From positions 1 through 32,552 of the forward strand of contig JAQUWX010000003.1 of assembly GCA_028692635.1 (NCBI GenBank): a DNA stretch of 32,552 nt. Direction: 5' to 3'. The notes beneath the pieces are model-generated. The model ran no database searches. It was not told where the DNA came from and saw only the letters and a list, made by a program, of their open reading frames with translations. The DNA comes from Alphaproteobacteria bacterium. GTDB lineage: Bacteria; Pseudomonadota; Alphaproteobacteria; UBA9219. Each line of letters opens with the position of its first letter. The first letter of the stretch is position 1. The position numbers and the translations under genes were made by a program. Of this stretch, positions 6,510 to 15,787 are shown one piece after another.

Positions 6510-7829
6510 TTAATCCCTAATCACCGTCAGATTAAGGAAATGCGTAGAGCAGGATATACAGGGATCATAATTGCGAATGGTCTGCTCACAACGCCACTTA
6601 AGATCCTCGTCGTTAAGATGCAGGTTTTTCTCGACAACGCCCAAAAGATCGCGCTCAATCTGCGGCTGGTTCTGCGCCGTGGGAGGAACGATAGTCGCCG
6701 CCTTTACCAGCCCCTTGCCGTCAATGGTATAGCGATGGACGCATATGCCTCTGGGAGCTTCTGTGCAACCGTAACCTGTTCCTGCCGTTGGAGAAGCATC
6801 AACAAACGCCCTATCCGGCTCCTCGTATGCCTCGACCAAGCGCAATGCCTCCTCGCACGCATAGAGTGTCTCGATCATGCGAACCAGCAAGCTCTTGTAT
6901 GGATTGTTGCAAACAGCTCCCAGCCCGACTTCCTTTGCTACGGACTTTGATAAACTGGTAAGCTGGTTGAAGTTGTTGTTATACCGAGCGATAGGACCGG
7001 TAAGGTATGGTTTCTTGTCGGCCCTTGTATGACCATGAAGAGCGGTAGAATGCTCGATATGGCTTTCCTCGAAATAATCGAAAAACTTGTTTATTGGGAT
7101 GTCGATCCCGCGATTGCTTACGATGTTTCCTTCCATGATAGCGTATTCGTCCGGGTGGCGGAGCGAAACGCAATGATAGTCATATTCGTAATCCGGAAAA
7201 TTGAAAGTGCCAAACAACCGCGTGATGGCCACTGAAGCTTCGATCCCCCATTTTAACGGCTCGATCAAATGGTGGATTTCTTTTTTGCTTGGAATTTTAT
7301 AAAAGCCGCCGACGCGAGTGTTAATGGGATGTATGGCGCGTCCTCCGCCAATTATCTCAAGAATATCGTTGCCGATTTTCTTTAGCTTCAATGCGTTTTC
7401 CACTACAGCGGGGTTCGCCGCCGCAAGCTGCAAAGAATCCTGCAAACCAAGAAAATCCGGAGCATGCAGCATAGCAGCGTGCAGAACGTGGCTCTCGATC
7501 CATTCACCGCAGTACATAAGGCGACGCAAGTCGCGCAGTGGGCGAGTTATCCTTATTCCCAATATCTCTTCCATGGCATGCTCGGCCCCCATCAGATAGG
7601 CTATCGGGCAAATGCCACAGATGCGAGCCGTTATATCGGGAACCTCCAGATACATGCGATCGCGCAAGAAGGCTTCGAAAAAACGAGGCGGTTCGAAGAT
7701 GCGGAATTTTATCTCGCTCACCACGCCGTCGGTGACGCGAACGGTCAAAGCGCCCTCGCCCTCGACCCTCGACAGTTCATCGACTTTTATGGTGCGTGTG
7801 CCGGACGGCTGATTTGTATCGCCCATCAT
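6510..7829 (-). CDS. hydA: Group 3b [NiFe]-hydrogenase alpha (large, catalytic) subunit
   Basis: This subunit carries the Ni-Fe(CN)2CO site where H2 is split or formed. The two cysteine pairs that bind the metals are present: RICGICP (C71, C74) near the N-terminus and DPCISCSTH (C424, C427) near the C-terminus. After His430 the gene encodes a nine-residue tail (FLNLTVIRD), which the adjacent protease should remove. The starts at 7829 and 7826 (tandem ATG) follow AAGAAGGAAAT at a good spacing and come just after the small-subunit stop. A GTG further upstream would extend into that gene and is unlikely. The length of about 439 residues, the single RICGICP form and the neighbouring beta-gamma-delta genes fit the cytoplasmic bidirectional NADP-linked (sulfhydrogenase-like) group. 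The gene name follows Pyrococcus usage. Confidence 0.95.
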   Translation of the reverse strand: MMGDTNQPSGTRTIKVDELSRVEGEGALTVRVTDGVVSEIKFRIFEPPRFFEAFLRDRMYLEVPDITARICGICPIAYLMGAEHAMEEILGIRITRPLRDLRRLMYCGEWIESHVLHAAMLHAPDFLGLQDSLQLAAANPAVVENALKLKKIGNDILEIIGGGRAIHPINTRVGGFYKIPSKKEIHHLIEPLKWGIEASVAITRLFGTFNFPDYEYDYHCVSLRHPDEYAIMEGNIVSNRGIDIPINKFFDYFEESHIEHSTALHGHTRADKKPYLTGPIARYNNNFNQLTSLSKSVAKEVGLGAVCNNPYKSLLVRMIETLYACEEALRLVEAYEEPDRAFVDASPTAGTGYGCTEAPRGICVHRYTIDGKGLVKAATIVPPTAQNQPQIERDLLGVVEKNLHLNDEDLKWRCEQTIRNYDPCISCSTHFLNLTVIRD

Positions 7830-7830
7830 G

Positions 7831-8628
7831 TCAAATTTCCTTCTTCTTGCAATTTTCACTGGCCGTACGGAAAGCCTCGGCGTTGCCGTTGAAGTTGCGA
7901 TAGAAATCGCAAATGCGATCTTTATCCATTCCCATCTTCGACAATTGATCTGTCATGCTGGCAGTGTTTGGCGTCTCCATAGGACCGAAGCAACCAAAAC
8001 AACCGCGATCGTACGCAGGGCAAAGATTGCCGCAACCGGCATGAGTGACAGGCCCCAGACATGGAATGCCGCGAGAAACCATGACGCACACAGTTCCGCG
8101 ACGCTTACATTCAAAACACTGGCTATAGTGAGGAACATTCGGAGTCCGTCCGTTCAACAGAGCGTTGATTACTTCCAGCAACTGGAATTTATTGATCGGA
8201 CATCCGCGCAGCTCAAAATCGACCTTAACGTGATCCTGAATTGCCGTAGAAGTCTTCAGCACGTCCAGAAATTCAGGATGCTGGTAAACTGTGCGAGCAT
8301 ACTCATTTACATCGGCAAAATTGCGCAGGGCTTGAATTCCGCCCGCCGTAGCGCAAGCGCCAATTGTTATAAGTATCTTCGACTGATCGCGGATTTTCTT
8401 GATCCGCTCAACGTCATGAGGAGTTGTGATAGAACCCTCAACTAAAGAAAGATCGTAAGGCCCCTCGATCACCGCCCTCGTCGCTTCAAGGAAGTAGGCG
8501 ATCTCAATGGCTCCCGCCACAGCGAGAAGCTCATCCTCGCAATCGATAAGGCTCAACTGGCAGCCGTCACAGGAGGAAAATTTCCATACCGCAACCCGTG
8601 GCTTTGCCCTTTTGTTTTCTGATGTCAT
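7831..8628 (-). CDS. hydD: Group 3b [NiFe]-hydrogenase delta (small, Fe-S) subunit
   Basis: The small subunit relays electrons from the Ni-Fe site through three Fe-S clusters to the diaphorase part. The 265-residue protein has the proximal-cluster start SSCDGCQ (C20, C23), then GACATAGG and RGCPINK. The C-terminal cysteine-rich block ([40 protein letters not shown]) holds the other cluster ligands. No twin-arginine signal is present, so the enzyme stays in the cytoplasm, as expected for group 3. The ATG at 8628 has a strong AAGGAGC ribosome binding site overlapping the end of the gamma-subunit gene. The stop lies one base before the large-subunit start. Confidence 0.95.
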   Translation of the reverse strand: MTSENKRAKPRVAVWKFSSCDGCQLSLIDCEDELLAVAGAIEIAYFLEATRAVIEGPYDLSLVEGSITTPHDVERIKKIRDQSKILITIGACATAGGIQALRNFADVNEYARTVYQHPEFLDVLKTSTAIQDHVKVDFELRGCPINKFQLLEVINALLNGRTPNVPHYSQCFECKRRGTVCVMVSRGIPCLGPVTHAGCGNLCPAYDRGCFGCFGPMETPNTASMTDQLSKMGMDKDRICDFYRNFNGNAEAFRTASENCKKKEI

Positions 8629-8631
8629 GGC

Positions 8632-9486
8632 TTAAAGCTCCTTAATTTTAAGGGCATCGACGATCTGATCGTAACGGAACACCGGACCATCGCGGCAAAC
8701 GAAGTCCGTCCCCCACTGACAGTGACCGCAAAGGCCGACGCCGCACTTCATATTGCGTTCCATGGACAGATATATCTGATTCAAAGGAACGCCCCTTCCC
8801 ACCAGAGACTTCGCGGAAAAGTGCATCATTATTTCCGGGCCGCAAACAAAGGCGACCGTGTTCGCAGCGTCAAGGTCAGCCGCATCTATCAGCTTGGTGA
8901 CCAAGCCGACATTGCCGCTCCAACTGCCGGTAGCTTTATCGACAGTGACCTGAACGTCCATATCTCCACGAGCGCGCCATTTTTCGATTTCCGCGGCGAA
9001 CAGAATATCCTCCGGCGTGCGAGCTCCATAAAGGATCGTGACTTTCTTGAATTTAGAACGATCGTTTATAGCGCTATAGATAGTAGGACGCACAGGCGCC
9101 AGCCCAACGCCTCCCGATATGATGGCGAGGCTTTTCCCCTCGGCCATGCTTACGGGCCAAGTCGTGCCGAATGGCCCCCGAACTCCGACAGTATCTCCGA
9201 CTTTTAGAGCGGCGATAGCCGCCGACACTTTTCCGACAGACCTTGTTGTGTGCACTATCGCGGATTTATCGGCAGGATTGCCGCTGATGCTGATAGGAAC
9301 CTCGCCAACGCCAAAAACATAAAGCATGTTGGACTGGCCGGGCAGAAACTGAACCGGTTGGCCATCCACAGGCTTTATCACCATGGTGAAGGTGTCGGAT
9401 AAATTCTGAACAACCTCTGTAACGCGGAACGGACGCGGACGCATCGGATCAGCTTCGGCTGCCTTTACATTTTTGCAATCACACAT
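8632..9486 (-). CDS. hydG: Hydrogenase gamma subunit, FAD/NAD(P)H-binding reductase
   Basis: This 284-residue flavoprotein exchanges electrons between NAD(P)H and the Fe-S chain of the hydrogenase. It has the ferredoxin-reductase fold: a beta-barrel FAD domain with EVPISISG where flavin contacts lie, then a nucleotide-binding domain with [10 protein letters not shown] and [11 protein letters not shown]. It ends with a [2Fe-2S] motif of dihydroorotate dehydrogenase electron-transfer type, with C248, C253, C256 and C264. It starts MCDCKN at 9486, directly after the beta-subunit stop. It resembles HydG of archaeal sulfhydrogenase and the anaerobic sulfite reductase B subunit. The position within a hydrogenase operon favours the former. 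Preference for NADP over NAD is inferred from the group, not read from the sequence. Confidence 0.93.
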   Translation of the reverse strand: MCDCKNVKAAEADPMRPRPFRVTEVVQNLSDTFTMVIKPVDGQPVQFLPGQSNMLYVFGVGEVPISISGNPADKSAIVHTTRSVGKVSAAIAALKVGDTVGVRGPFGTTWPVSMAEGKSLAIISGGVGLAPVRPTIYSAINDRSKFKKVTILYGARTPEDILFAAEIEKWRARGDMDVQVTVDKATGSWSGNVGLVTKLIDAADLDAANTVAFVCGPEIMMHFSAKSLVGRGVPLNQIYLSMERNMKCGVGLCGHCQWGTDFVCRDGPVFRYDQIVDALKIKEL

Positions 9487-10617
9487 TTAACCGACCCCTT
9501 TATCAGTTTTCTTTATCTCAGCGGCCTCTTCTGTAATATCGATGCCGACGGGGCACCAGGTAATACAACGTCCGCAACCAACGCACCCGGAAGTGCCAAA
9601 CTGATCTAGCCAGCTCGACAACTTATGAGTCATCCACTGGCGATAGCGGGAGAATCCTTCCTTGCGGATGCTTCCTCCATGGATATAGCTGAAATCGACA
9701 GAGAAGCATGAATCCCACAATCTCCACCGCTCAGCATGGTCGCCGCTTAAATCGGTTACATCTTCAACCGTGTTGCAGAAGCACGTCGGGCAAGCCATCG
9801 TGCAGTTACCGCAGCTGAGGCACCTTTTTGCGACTTCTGCCCAGCGCGGACTCTCAAGATTGCGCTTCAACAAGGAAGCAACTCCCGGGATCATGGCTCG
9901 GCCCATATGGCTGCGCGCATTTTCGACGACAGCCTTGGCGGCCCTGATGTCCTCGCCGACGGATTCGCGCTTCGGCAGTTTATTCAAAATGGCCTCGCCG
10001 CGTGCGCTGCCGACTTCGACCAGAAACTCATGTCGTTTTTTATCCAGCAATTCCGTAAGAGCAAGATCGTATCCCGCCCCCACATTCGGCCCTGTCTTCA
10101 TAGAGTCGCAGAAGCAAGTCTTTGCAGCCCTCGAGCAATTGACCGCCACGATAAACGCATTGGCGCGGCGAGCGCTATAACCAGAGTCCGCGTTGTCTCC
10201 GCTGTTAAGAACCTTGTCCTGAATTTGTATGGCGGCAAGCTCACATGCGCGCACGCCTATGAACGCGTAAGGAGGTTCTTTCTCTGTGCTCTCAACAATA
10301 CTGAAGCCATCCTTCTCGCGCTTGGCCTCTAAAACCTTTTGACGCGGAGGAAAGAGATACTTCTTCCAGCTTGTAGGGCCGACCACATACTCAAAATATG
10401 CGCCGCTGGTTCCATCGACCAAACGATATTTTCCGCCCTCCTGCTCATCGGACTTGCCGATGGGAAGATCCTCGGGAGAAGAGATCGGTTCATACACGAC
10501 AGCGCCATCACGCGCATGCGGACCGATGAGCTGGTACCCGTCTTTGGCCAGAGCGGCGAGAAGAGCCTTAAATCCGGCCTCGTCGAGCACGGCTTTTGTT
10601 GTTGTCTGAGTTATCAT
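9487..10617 (-). CDS. hydB: Hydrogenase beta subunit, 4Fe-4S dicluster protein
   Basis: The beta subunit is an electron-transfer protein bridging the hydrogenase and diaphorase halves. It resembles anaerobic sulfite reductase subunit A. Two ferredoxin-type motifs lie in the C-terminal third: [11 protein letters not shown] (C266, C269, C272, C276) and [11 protein letters not shown] (C345, C348, C351, C355). Further cysteines occur at KTCFCDS and PTCFCNT. I chose the ATG at 10617 ([10 protein letters not shown]), giving 376 residues and preceded by GGGG with a short A-rich spacer. Longer in-frame starts up to 10734 would add up to 39 residues rich in Phe/Arg/His that do not look like this family. 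This is the first gene of the hydrogenase operon, and its promoter should lie in 10618-10841. Confidence 0.92.
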   Translation of the reverse strand: MITQTTTKAVLDEAGFKALLAALAKDGYQLIGPHARDGAVVYEPISSPEDLPIGKSDEQEGGKYRLVDGTSGAYFEYVVGPTSWKKYLFPPRQKVLEAKREKDGFSIVESTEKEPPYAFIGVRACELAAIQIQDKVLNSGDNADSGYSARRANAFIVAVNCSRAAKTCFCDSMKTGPNVGAGYDLALTELLDKKRHEFLVEVGSARGEAILNKLPKRESVGEDIRAAKAVVENARSHMGRAMIPGVASLLKRNLESPRWAEVAKRCLSCGNCTMACPTCFCNTVEDVTDLSGDHAERWRLWDSCFSVDFSYIHGGSIRKEGFSRYRQWMTHKLSSWLDQFGTSGCVGCGRCITWCPVGIDITEEAAEIKKTDKGVG

Positions 10618-10841
10618 GTTTTTTACCCCATATGCACCGAGATGGCGCACCATCGACTGAAAATTAGGAACTATCGCGAAGAAGATTATACGGCGGAAGG
10701 GATGATTAGTATTCTTTGAATCAGTAAAGAGCAATTTTAATCAAAAGGCAAACAAGTATATACGCCCTCGGCGCACGCAACCATCACATGAATACCAGCG
10801 CATTTCTATTTGTTTTAATTTACTTTTTGCGTTGCGGTATA
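10618..10841 (-). promoter_or_regulatory. Probable promoter region of the hydrogenase-hyp operon
   Basis: This 224-bp gap lies upstream of hydB and downstream of the glycosyltransferase gene. On the minus strand it holds a perfect TATAAT at 10690-10685, about 68 bases before the hydB start. No convincing -35 box lies 16-18 bases further upstream, so an activator may be required. I looked for an FNR/ANR box (TTGATnnnnATCAA) and a sigma-54 -24/-12 element and found neither convincingly. The call rests on position and the single hexamer. Confidence 0.35.
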
Positions 10842-11594
10842 TTAAGCCCCAACCCTTGTCATAGGATTGCCGCTGAATTCATAGCTTCCCACATGCACCA
10901 GCTCTCCCCTTTGATCGAGCCATATCTTTCCGCCCATTTTCCGCCAGCGGTAACAAAATGTGAAATCCTCGCTTAAGTAAGTGCCGGTATCTGGATCGAT
11001 CATGCAATCGAACAAATTGTATTGATTGGGGCTTGGATGTTTGGGCAACGGGTATGTTTGCATAGCTTTATATTTAGTCTCTGGATAAGCCTTCGCCATA
11101 CTCTCTGCGACCGAACGCTTCATGAGCATAAAGCCGGTTCCCGCATAAGTCCCGGTGACGAAACCATCGATCTCTTGCTTTTCTTCTCCCTTGCAGGGGA
11201 TGCCCACATAGTTCAAACCAAGCTGAGGCAACTCATCTGAATTAGTATCCGCAGAAATTCTCTTCTGCACTTGAGGCCAATGAATAACCCTGATCGGATA
11301 CATTCCCGCCACAAGATCCTTATCGAAATCCAGCATGCGCTCGACTTGCTCTGGCTCGAAACCAGTGTCGGCATCTATGAACAAAAGGTGCGTCATCCGC
11401 GGAGTATCAAGAAAATTCGCCAGAATGGTATTTCTGCTGCGAGTTACCAGAGAGTCATGAGCAAGCAACGCCAGATTAAGCTCTATGTCCCGGGACGCAG
11501 CATAGGACATCAACTTTATGATCGACTGCATATATACATGAGTGACCATCCCTCCATAGCAAGGAGTACCTATAAGAATGCTGGCTTTGGGCAT
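10842..11594 (-). CDS. Putative GT-A-fold glycosyltransferase
   Basis: The 250-residue protein begins with a beta-strand and small-residue loop (ASILIGTPCYGG) and has FIDADTGF with a DxD motif at D74-D76, typical of metal-dependent GT-A glycosyltransferases. Later it has YAGTGFMLMKR and an acidic YLSEDFTFCYRWRKMGG segment like the catalytic-base region of family 2-type enzymes. It has no transmembrane segment or signal peptide. The ATG at 11594 follows GGAGAGATCAT at a good spacing. It lies 16 bases after the malic enzyme gene on the same strand, so the two are probably cotranscribed. The sugar donor, acceptor and pathway cannot be read from the sequence. No other glycan genes are nearby. Confidence 0.7.
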   Translation of the reverse strand: MPKASILIGTPCYGGMVTHVYMQSIIKLMSYAASRDIELNLALLAHDSLVTRSRNTILANFLDTPRMTHLLFIDADTGFEPEQVERMLDFDKDLVAGMYPIRVIHWPQVQKRISADTNSDELPQLGLNYVGIPCKGEEKQEIDGFVTGTYAGTGFMLMKRSVAESMAKAYPETKYKAMQTYPLPKHPSPNQYNLFDCMIDPDTGTYLSEDFTFCYRWRKMGGKIWLDQRGELVHVGSYEFSGNPMTRVGA

Positions 11595-11610
11595 ATGATC
11601 TCTCCGTTCT

Positions 11611-12894
11611 TTATTTTCTGTTATTCAGTCTTCCCTGCAATTCTTTGCGATAAGCGTCAAGGTCGGTAATGCGCTTCTGAGCAACTCCGGTAAGCATAGC
11701 GGCTTCCGCAACAGCTACAGGAACCCGACATATCAGGCGCGGATCGAATGGAACCGGAACGATATACTCCGGGCCATAGCTCAAACGGCGACCGCCGTAA
11801 GCCGCACATACCTCTTCTGGAACAGGCTCTCTGGCCAAAGCAGCAATAGTCCTTGCCGCAGCGATTTTCATCTCGTCATTTATAGTGGAAGCCCTCACAT
11901 CCAAGGCTCCACGGAAGATATACGGAAATCCAAGAACATTGTTTATCTGGTTGGGATAGTCCGATCTTCCTGTAGCCATTATTGCGTCACCGCGAGCCTT
12001 TTTGACTTCCTCGGGAGTAATCTCGGGATCGGGGTTCGCCATGGCAAATATAATGGGCTTATCCGCCATCGATTTGACCATCTCCCTAGTCACGCAGTCT
12101 TTGGCTGAAAGCCCCAGAAAAACATCGGCTCCGACCATGGCTTCTTTTAAGGTTCGACATTCGGTATTGACGGCAAACCCTTCTTTCCATTGGTTCATGG
12201 ACTCTTTGCGTCCTTTATATATGACGCCCTTGGTATCGCACATAAGCAGGTTTTGAGCAGGCACTCCTAGTTTCTTGAACAGATTGGAACAGGCAATCGC
12301 GGCAGCCCCAGCTCCGTTCACAACCACCTTTATATTTCCGATGTCGCGCCCCGTAAGCTCCAACGCATTAATCAGCCCGGCAGAAGCAATAATGGCGGTT
12401 CCATGTTGATCGTCATGAAACACGGGTATTTTCATTATCTCACGCAGCCTGCTCTCTATGATAAAGCACTCAGGAGCTTTGATATCCTCAAGGTTTATGC
12501 CTCCAAAGGATGGGCCTAGAAACTTCACGCAATTGATGAACTCCTCGACGTTTTCGGTATCCACCTCAAGATCGATTCCATCCACGTCGGAGAATCGCTT
12601 AAATAAGACAGCCTTCCCCTCCATCACTGGCTTCGAGGCCAAAGCCCCCAGATTGCCGAGTCCCAACACAGCGGTACCATTCGATATGATGGCCACCACA
12701 TTCCCCTTAGCCGTATAGTCATATACGGAACTGGGATCCCTCTGGATTTTAAGGCAAGGAGCCGCGACGCCCGGAGAATAGGCTAAAGAAAGGTCTTTTT
12801 GCGTTTTTAAAGGCTTGGTCGGAGTCACTTCAAGCTTACCGGGCCGACCGGTCGCATGAAATTTTAGAGCCTCAGCGTATATATCGTCCGACAT
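11611..12894 (-). CDS. maeB: NADP-type malic enzyme, single-domain form
   Basis: Malic enzyme oxidatively decarboxylates malate to pyruvate and CO2, making NAD(P)H. The 427-residue protein has the N-terminal malic domain with [22 protein letters not shown] and [13 protein letters not shown] Rossmann NAD(P) domain follows, with [11 protein letters not shown], then [10 protein letters not shown] and [24 protein letters not shown] split by short loops. Proteobacterial MaeB usually has about 760 residues, with a C-terminal phosphotransacetylase-like domain. That domain is absent here, and the frame ends cleanly at NNRK. The ATG at 12894 follows AAGGATG. NADP use is inferred from family resemblance. 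Such an enzyme supplies the same cofactor pool as the neighbouring hydrogenase, but this link is only inference. Confidence 0.93.
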   Translation of the reverse strand: MSDDIYAEALKFHATGRPGKLEVTPTKPLKTQKDLSLAYSPGVAAPCLKIQRDPSSVYDYTAKGNVVAIISNGTAVLGLGNLGALASKPVMEGKAVLFKRFSDVDGIDLEVDTENVEEFINCVKFLGPSFGGINLEDIKAPECFIIESRLREIMKIPVFHDDQHGTAIIASAGLINALELTGRDIGNIKVVVNGAGAAAIACSNLFKKLGVPAQNLLMCDTKGVIYKGRKESMNQWKEGFAVNTECRTLKEAMVGADVFLGLSAKDCVTREMVKSMADKPIIFAMANPDPEITPEEVKKARGDAIMATGRSDYPNQINNVLGFPYIFRGALDVRASTINDEMKIAAARTIAALAREPVPEEVCAAYGGRRLSYGPEYIVPVPFDPRLICRVPVAVAEAAMLTGVAQKRITDLDAYRKELQGRLNNRK

Positions 12895-13018
12895 GGCAGA
12901 TCATCCTTGTAGAAAAACAAATCTCATACCCATATATAGGGCCTATACTCATAAATAGCATGAGGTTATGTTTGTGCAATACGATGAAAATAGATTGTTT
13001 GGAGTCTGCGTTTAAATA
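12895..13018. promoter_or_regulatory. Divergent promoter region between maeB and the sensor kinase gene
   Basis: This 124-bp A+T-rich gap separates the two divergent transcripts. It holds a 13-base odd palindrome at 12935-12947 (TATAGG, G, CCTATA), flanked by CTCAT and ATGAG further out. A regulator binding here could act on both genes. GGAG at 13001-13004 is the only ribosome-binding candidate for the kinase, and it lies 14 bases before that ATG, which is far. No -35/-10 pair stands out. Confidence 0.35.
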
Positions 13019-15778
13019 ATGGCTGGTTTTAACTTATCCCGCAGGGCAATAAACTTCCTTATCGCTTTAGGAGCGATGGTCGTCGTCGTGGTGTGCCTTA
13101 TGCCCGGCCTGGCGGATGCCGCTGTCGATTCCAGCGGCATAGCCAATACCCTGTTCCCCAGCGCTCCAAGATCGCAGTCGATAAACGACCGGTTCTCCAG
13201 CCTGATATTCGGCATATTCATCGGCACTATGATGACGGCTGCATTGTACCTGTTTTTCATATGGATCGTAATTCGAGATCGGGGCCAGGTGTTTCTTATG
13301 ATGCTGCTGGTTTGTCTGGGCACAAATATGGCCAGCACAAACGATATGCTTATGGATCAGATAGGGCCTCAAAGCATCGCTATGCGCAATCTGCTGCAAA
13401 ATTACAGCATGATCCTATCTTATATTTTAAGTATTTTCTTCACATACTATTTTCTCTCGATATATGCCAACGCGCCTAAGCTGAGGAACTTTCTGTTTTC
13501 ATTTGCGCTGTTGTTGGTTCTTCTGCTCGCCTATTCCGCGTTCGATCAAAAGCTTGTGCACTTCGCGCTCCCCACCATAGGGATCATAGCGATCACCATC
13601 GTTCTAATCGCCGGGATCATATCCCTTAGAATCGGGGTCACAGGAAGTCTTACTCATATCGTCGCCTTCCTGTTTTTTCTTCTCGGATGCATCTCCGAGC
13701 CTATGTATAACGTCGGCTTCATCATAGATCAGGATAATGCCAGCCGACTGGCCTACATGTCGTATTCTCTTGCGGCCATGATGTTCGCTATCGTCATCGC
13801 GGGGCAGTTCGCCGCCCGCCAGGAAGAGAAAGAGCGAGCCTTAGCCATAAGCAACGAACGCTTTGCCCTGGCAGCAAAAGGATCAAACGAAGGCTTGTTC
13901 GATTGGAATCTAAAAACCGGAGAAGTGTTCTTCTCGGATCAGTTCAAAAGAATACTGGGCGTCAATCTTGAAAGCACATCCTCTGCTCTTAAAATATGGC
14001 TGAAGATGATAGTCCCCGCCGATCGCAAAACGATCCGTGAATCTCTGCGTAGATTCCGCCAGAACGCTCAAGTCGGAGCAATCAACCTCGAATACAGAGT
14101 AATGCGCCTCGACGATAGAAAGCGCTGGCTGCACACGCGAGCAGTGGCGACACGCGATTCACGCACTGGAAAGATGATGCGCCTGGTAGGATCTACGGGT
14201 GACATAACGGATCGCAAACAGGGGGAAGTCGCGTTGAGAGCCAGCGAGGCTCGCTTCCGCAGCATAACCGAAGCTCATCCGGTTCCTGTTCTGATAGTGG
14301 CGCTTAATAAGGGGCAAGTGTTATATGCCAGTCCCGGCGCGGAAGTCCTGCTTGGACTGCCTAATGGAACTCTTACGAGTCATTTTCTTGATCGCTTTTT
14401 GACCAAAGCCGATGAACGGCGGGAGCTTCTTGCTGCGATGAACGCGGGACAGGAAGTAAATCTCAAGGAATTCACCGTTACAAGAGGTGATGGCAACGCC
14501 CTGACAGCAGCGCTATCCGCACGCAGGATCAATTATCAGAATGAAGTTGCGATGGTCATGGGGCTTTATGATCTGACCGAGCGCAAAGAAGCTGAATCGC
14601 AAATAGCCAAACAGCAAGAAGCTCTCCAGCAAAGCGAGAAAATGGCTGCGCTGGGAGGATTGCTTGCTGGCGTCGCTCACGAGCTTAACAATCCTTTGTC
14701 TGTGGTTGTGGGCCAATCCACTCTGCTTATCGAGGGGTCAACTGAACCCAAGGTCATCGGACGCGCCGAGAAAATTTTCAAAGCGGCTGACAGATGCACT
14801 CGCATTGTCAAAAGCTTTCTGGCTCTGGCAAGGCGCAAGCCCCCGGAGAGAAAACCTGTCGATATCAATCAGATTATAAATTCATCGCTTGAGCTGTTGG
14901 GATACCAGTTCAGAAACGAAAACGTAGAGTTAAAGTTGGAGCTTGAGCCGACTCTCCCCGAAGTAAACGGAGATGGAGACCAGCTTACTCAGGTTTTCAC
15001 CAATCTTGAGCTTAACGCCGCTCAGGCGATGATCGGATGGCAGGGGAAAAGGCAAGTTACTATCCGCACAGAATCTCATGGTATGGGCGAGGTTCTCATA
15101 ACCGTTATGGACACCGGCCCAGGCATTCCCGCAGACATCAAATCCCGGGTCTTTGAGCCATTTTTCACCACTAAAAGCAGCAAGGGCGGCACGGGCGTAG
15201 GGCTATCGCTGTGTCTCAACATAATCGAATCCCATAGCGGACAGGTTGTGCTGGAAGACACGCAGGACGGTGGAGCTACGTTCTTTATTACTCTTCCGAC
15301 GATCACTAACGCGCAGAAAAATCAGGAAGAACAGGAAAAGAGCGAAGACCATAAACTACCCCGCTTGAGAATACTGCTGGTCGATGATGAGATAGAATTG
15401 GCTCAAACGCTGGCCGACCTCCTGGAGCCGGAGGGCCATGAAATAGATTTGGCCTCCGATGGGTCCATAGCTCTTGAAAAGTTGCGCCGGAAACCGTTTG
15501 ATGTGATTATAAGCGACCTTAGAATGCCGGTAATGGACGGACCTGGGCTTTATGCCGAGATATCCCGCACAATGCCTGAGTTTACGAAACGGATCATCTA
15601 TATAACAGGGGACACCTTATCTTCCCATATACAATCGTTTTTGAGCCAAAACACGGTCCCTGTGATAGAAAAGCCCTACCGCCTCGTGGATGTTAAACGG
15701 ACTATCGCCAAACTGTTGAAGGAAATTCCAGAGAATAGCAGTATAACAAGTGTCGATTCGACAAACGCCACCCAGTAA
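13019..15778 (+). CDS. Membrane hybrid histidine kinase (7TM-PAS-PAS-HisKA-HATPase-REC)
   Basis: The 919-residue sensor has an N-terminal hydrophobic segment (residues 12-35) that may be a signal peptide, then about six to seven membrane helices (roughly 58-265), like 7TMR-DISM sensors. Two PAS-like domains follow (about 280-400 and 405-525), the first with the PAC-type end GSTGDITDRK. The HisKA domain carries the phospho-acceptor H554 in GVAHELNNPL. The ATPase domain has an N box (NLELNAAQAM), DTGPGIP, FEPFFTTK and GGTGVGLSL. The C-terminal receiver has VDDE and phospho-acceptor D833 in SDLRMPVMDG, so the kinase is a hybrid. No Hpt domain is encoded in the window. The next gene, nine bases downstream, encodes a REC-EAL regulator that is its likely partner. 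The signal sensed is unknown. Confidence 0.93.
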   Translation: MAGFNLSRRAINFLIALGAMVVVVVCLMPGLADAAVDSSGIANTLFPSAPRSQSINDRFSSLIFGIFIGTMMTAALYLFFIWIVIRDRGQVFLMMLLVCLGTNMASTNDMLMDQIGPQSIAMRNLLQNYSMILSYILSIFFTYYFLSIYANAPKLRNFLFSFALLLVLLLAYSAFDQKLVHFALPTIGIIAITIVLIAGIISLRIGVTGSLTHIVAFLFFLLGCISEPMYNVGFIIDQDNASRLAYMSYSLAAMMFAIVIAGQFAARQEEKERALAISNERFALAAKGSNEGLFDWNLKTGEVFFSDQFKRILGVNLESTSSALKIWLKMIVPADRKTIRESLRRFRQNAQVGAINLEYRVMRLDDRKRWLHTRAVATRDSRTGKMMRLVGSTGDITDRKQGEVALRASEARFRSITEAHPVPVLIVALNKGQVLYASPGAEVLLGLPNGTLTSHFLDRFLTKADERRELLAAMNAGQEVNLKEFTVTRGDGNALTAALSARRINYQNEVAMVMGLYDLTERKEAESQIAKQQEALQQSEKMAALGGLLAGVAHELNNPLSVVVGQSTLLIEGSTEPKVIGRAEKIFKAADRCTRIVKSFLALARRKPPERKPVDINQIINSSLELLGYQFRNENVELKLELEPTLPEVNGDGDQLTQVFTNLELNAAQAMIGWQGKRQVTIRTESHGMGEVLITVMDTGPGIPADIKSRVFEPFFTTKSSKGGTGVGLSLCLNIIESHSGQVVLEDTQDGGATFFITLPTITNAQKNQEEQEKSEDHKLPRLRILLVDDEIELAQTLADLLEPEGHEIDLASDGSIALEKLRRKPFDVIISDLRMPVMDGPGLYAEISRTMPEFTKRIIYITGDTLSSHIQSFLSQNTVPVIEKPYRLVDVKRTIAKLLKEIPENSSITSVDSTNATQ

Positions 15779-15787
15779 GGAAACCTT

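Noticed and set aside
9487-10734. Anaerobic sulfite reductase (asrAB) instead of hydrogenase beta and gamma subunits.
   Set aside because: These families are related, but the two genes run straight into hydrogenase small and large subunit genes and no sulfite reductase C subunit is present.
10618-10841. FNR/ANR box or sigma-54 promoter for the hydrogenase operon.
   Set aside because: Candidate half-sites (TTGAT near 10740, TTCAA near 10717) lack a partner at the right spacing. The GG/GC pair near 10650 does not fit TGGCAC-N5-TTGC.
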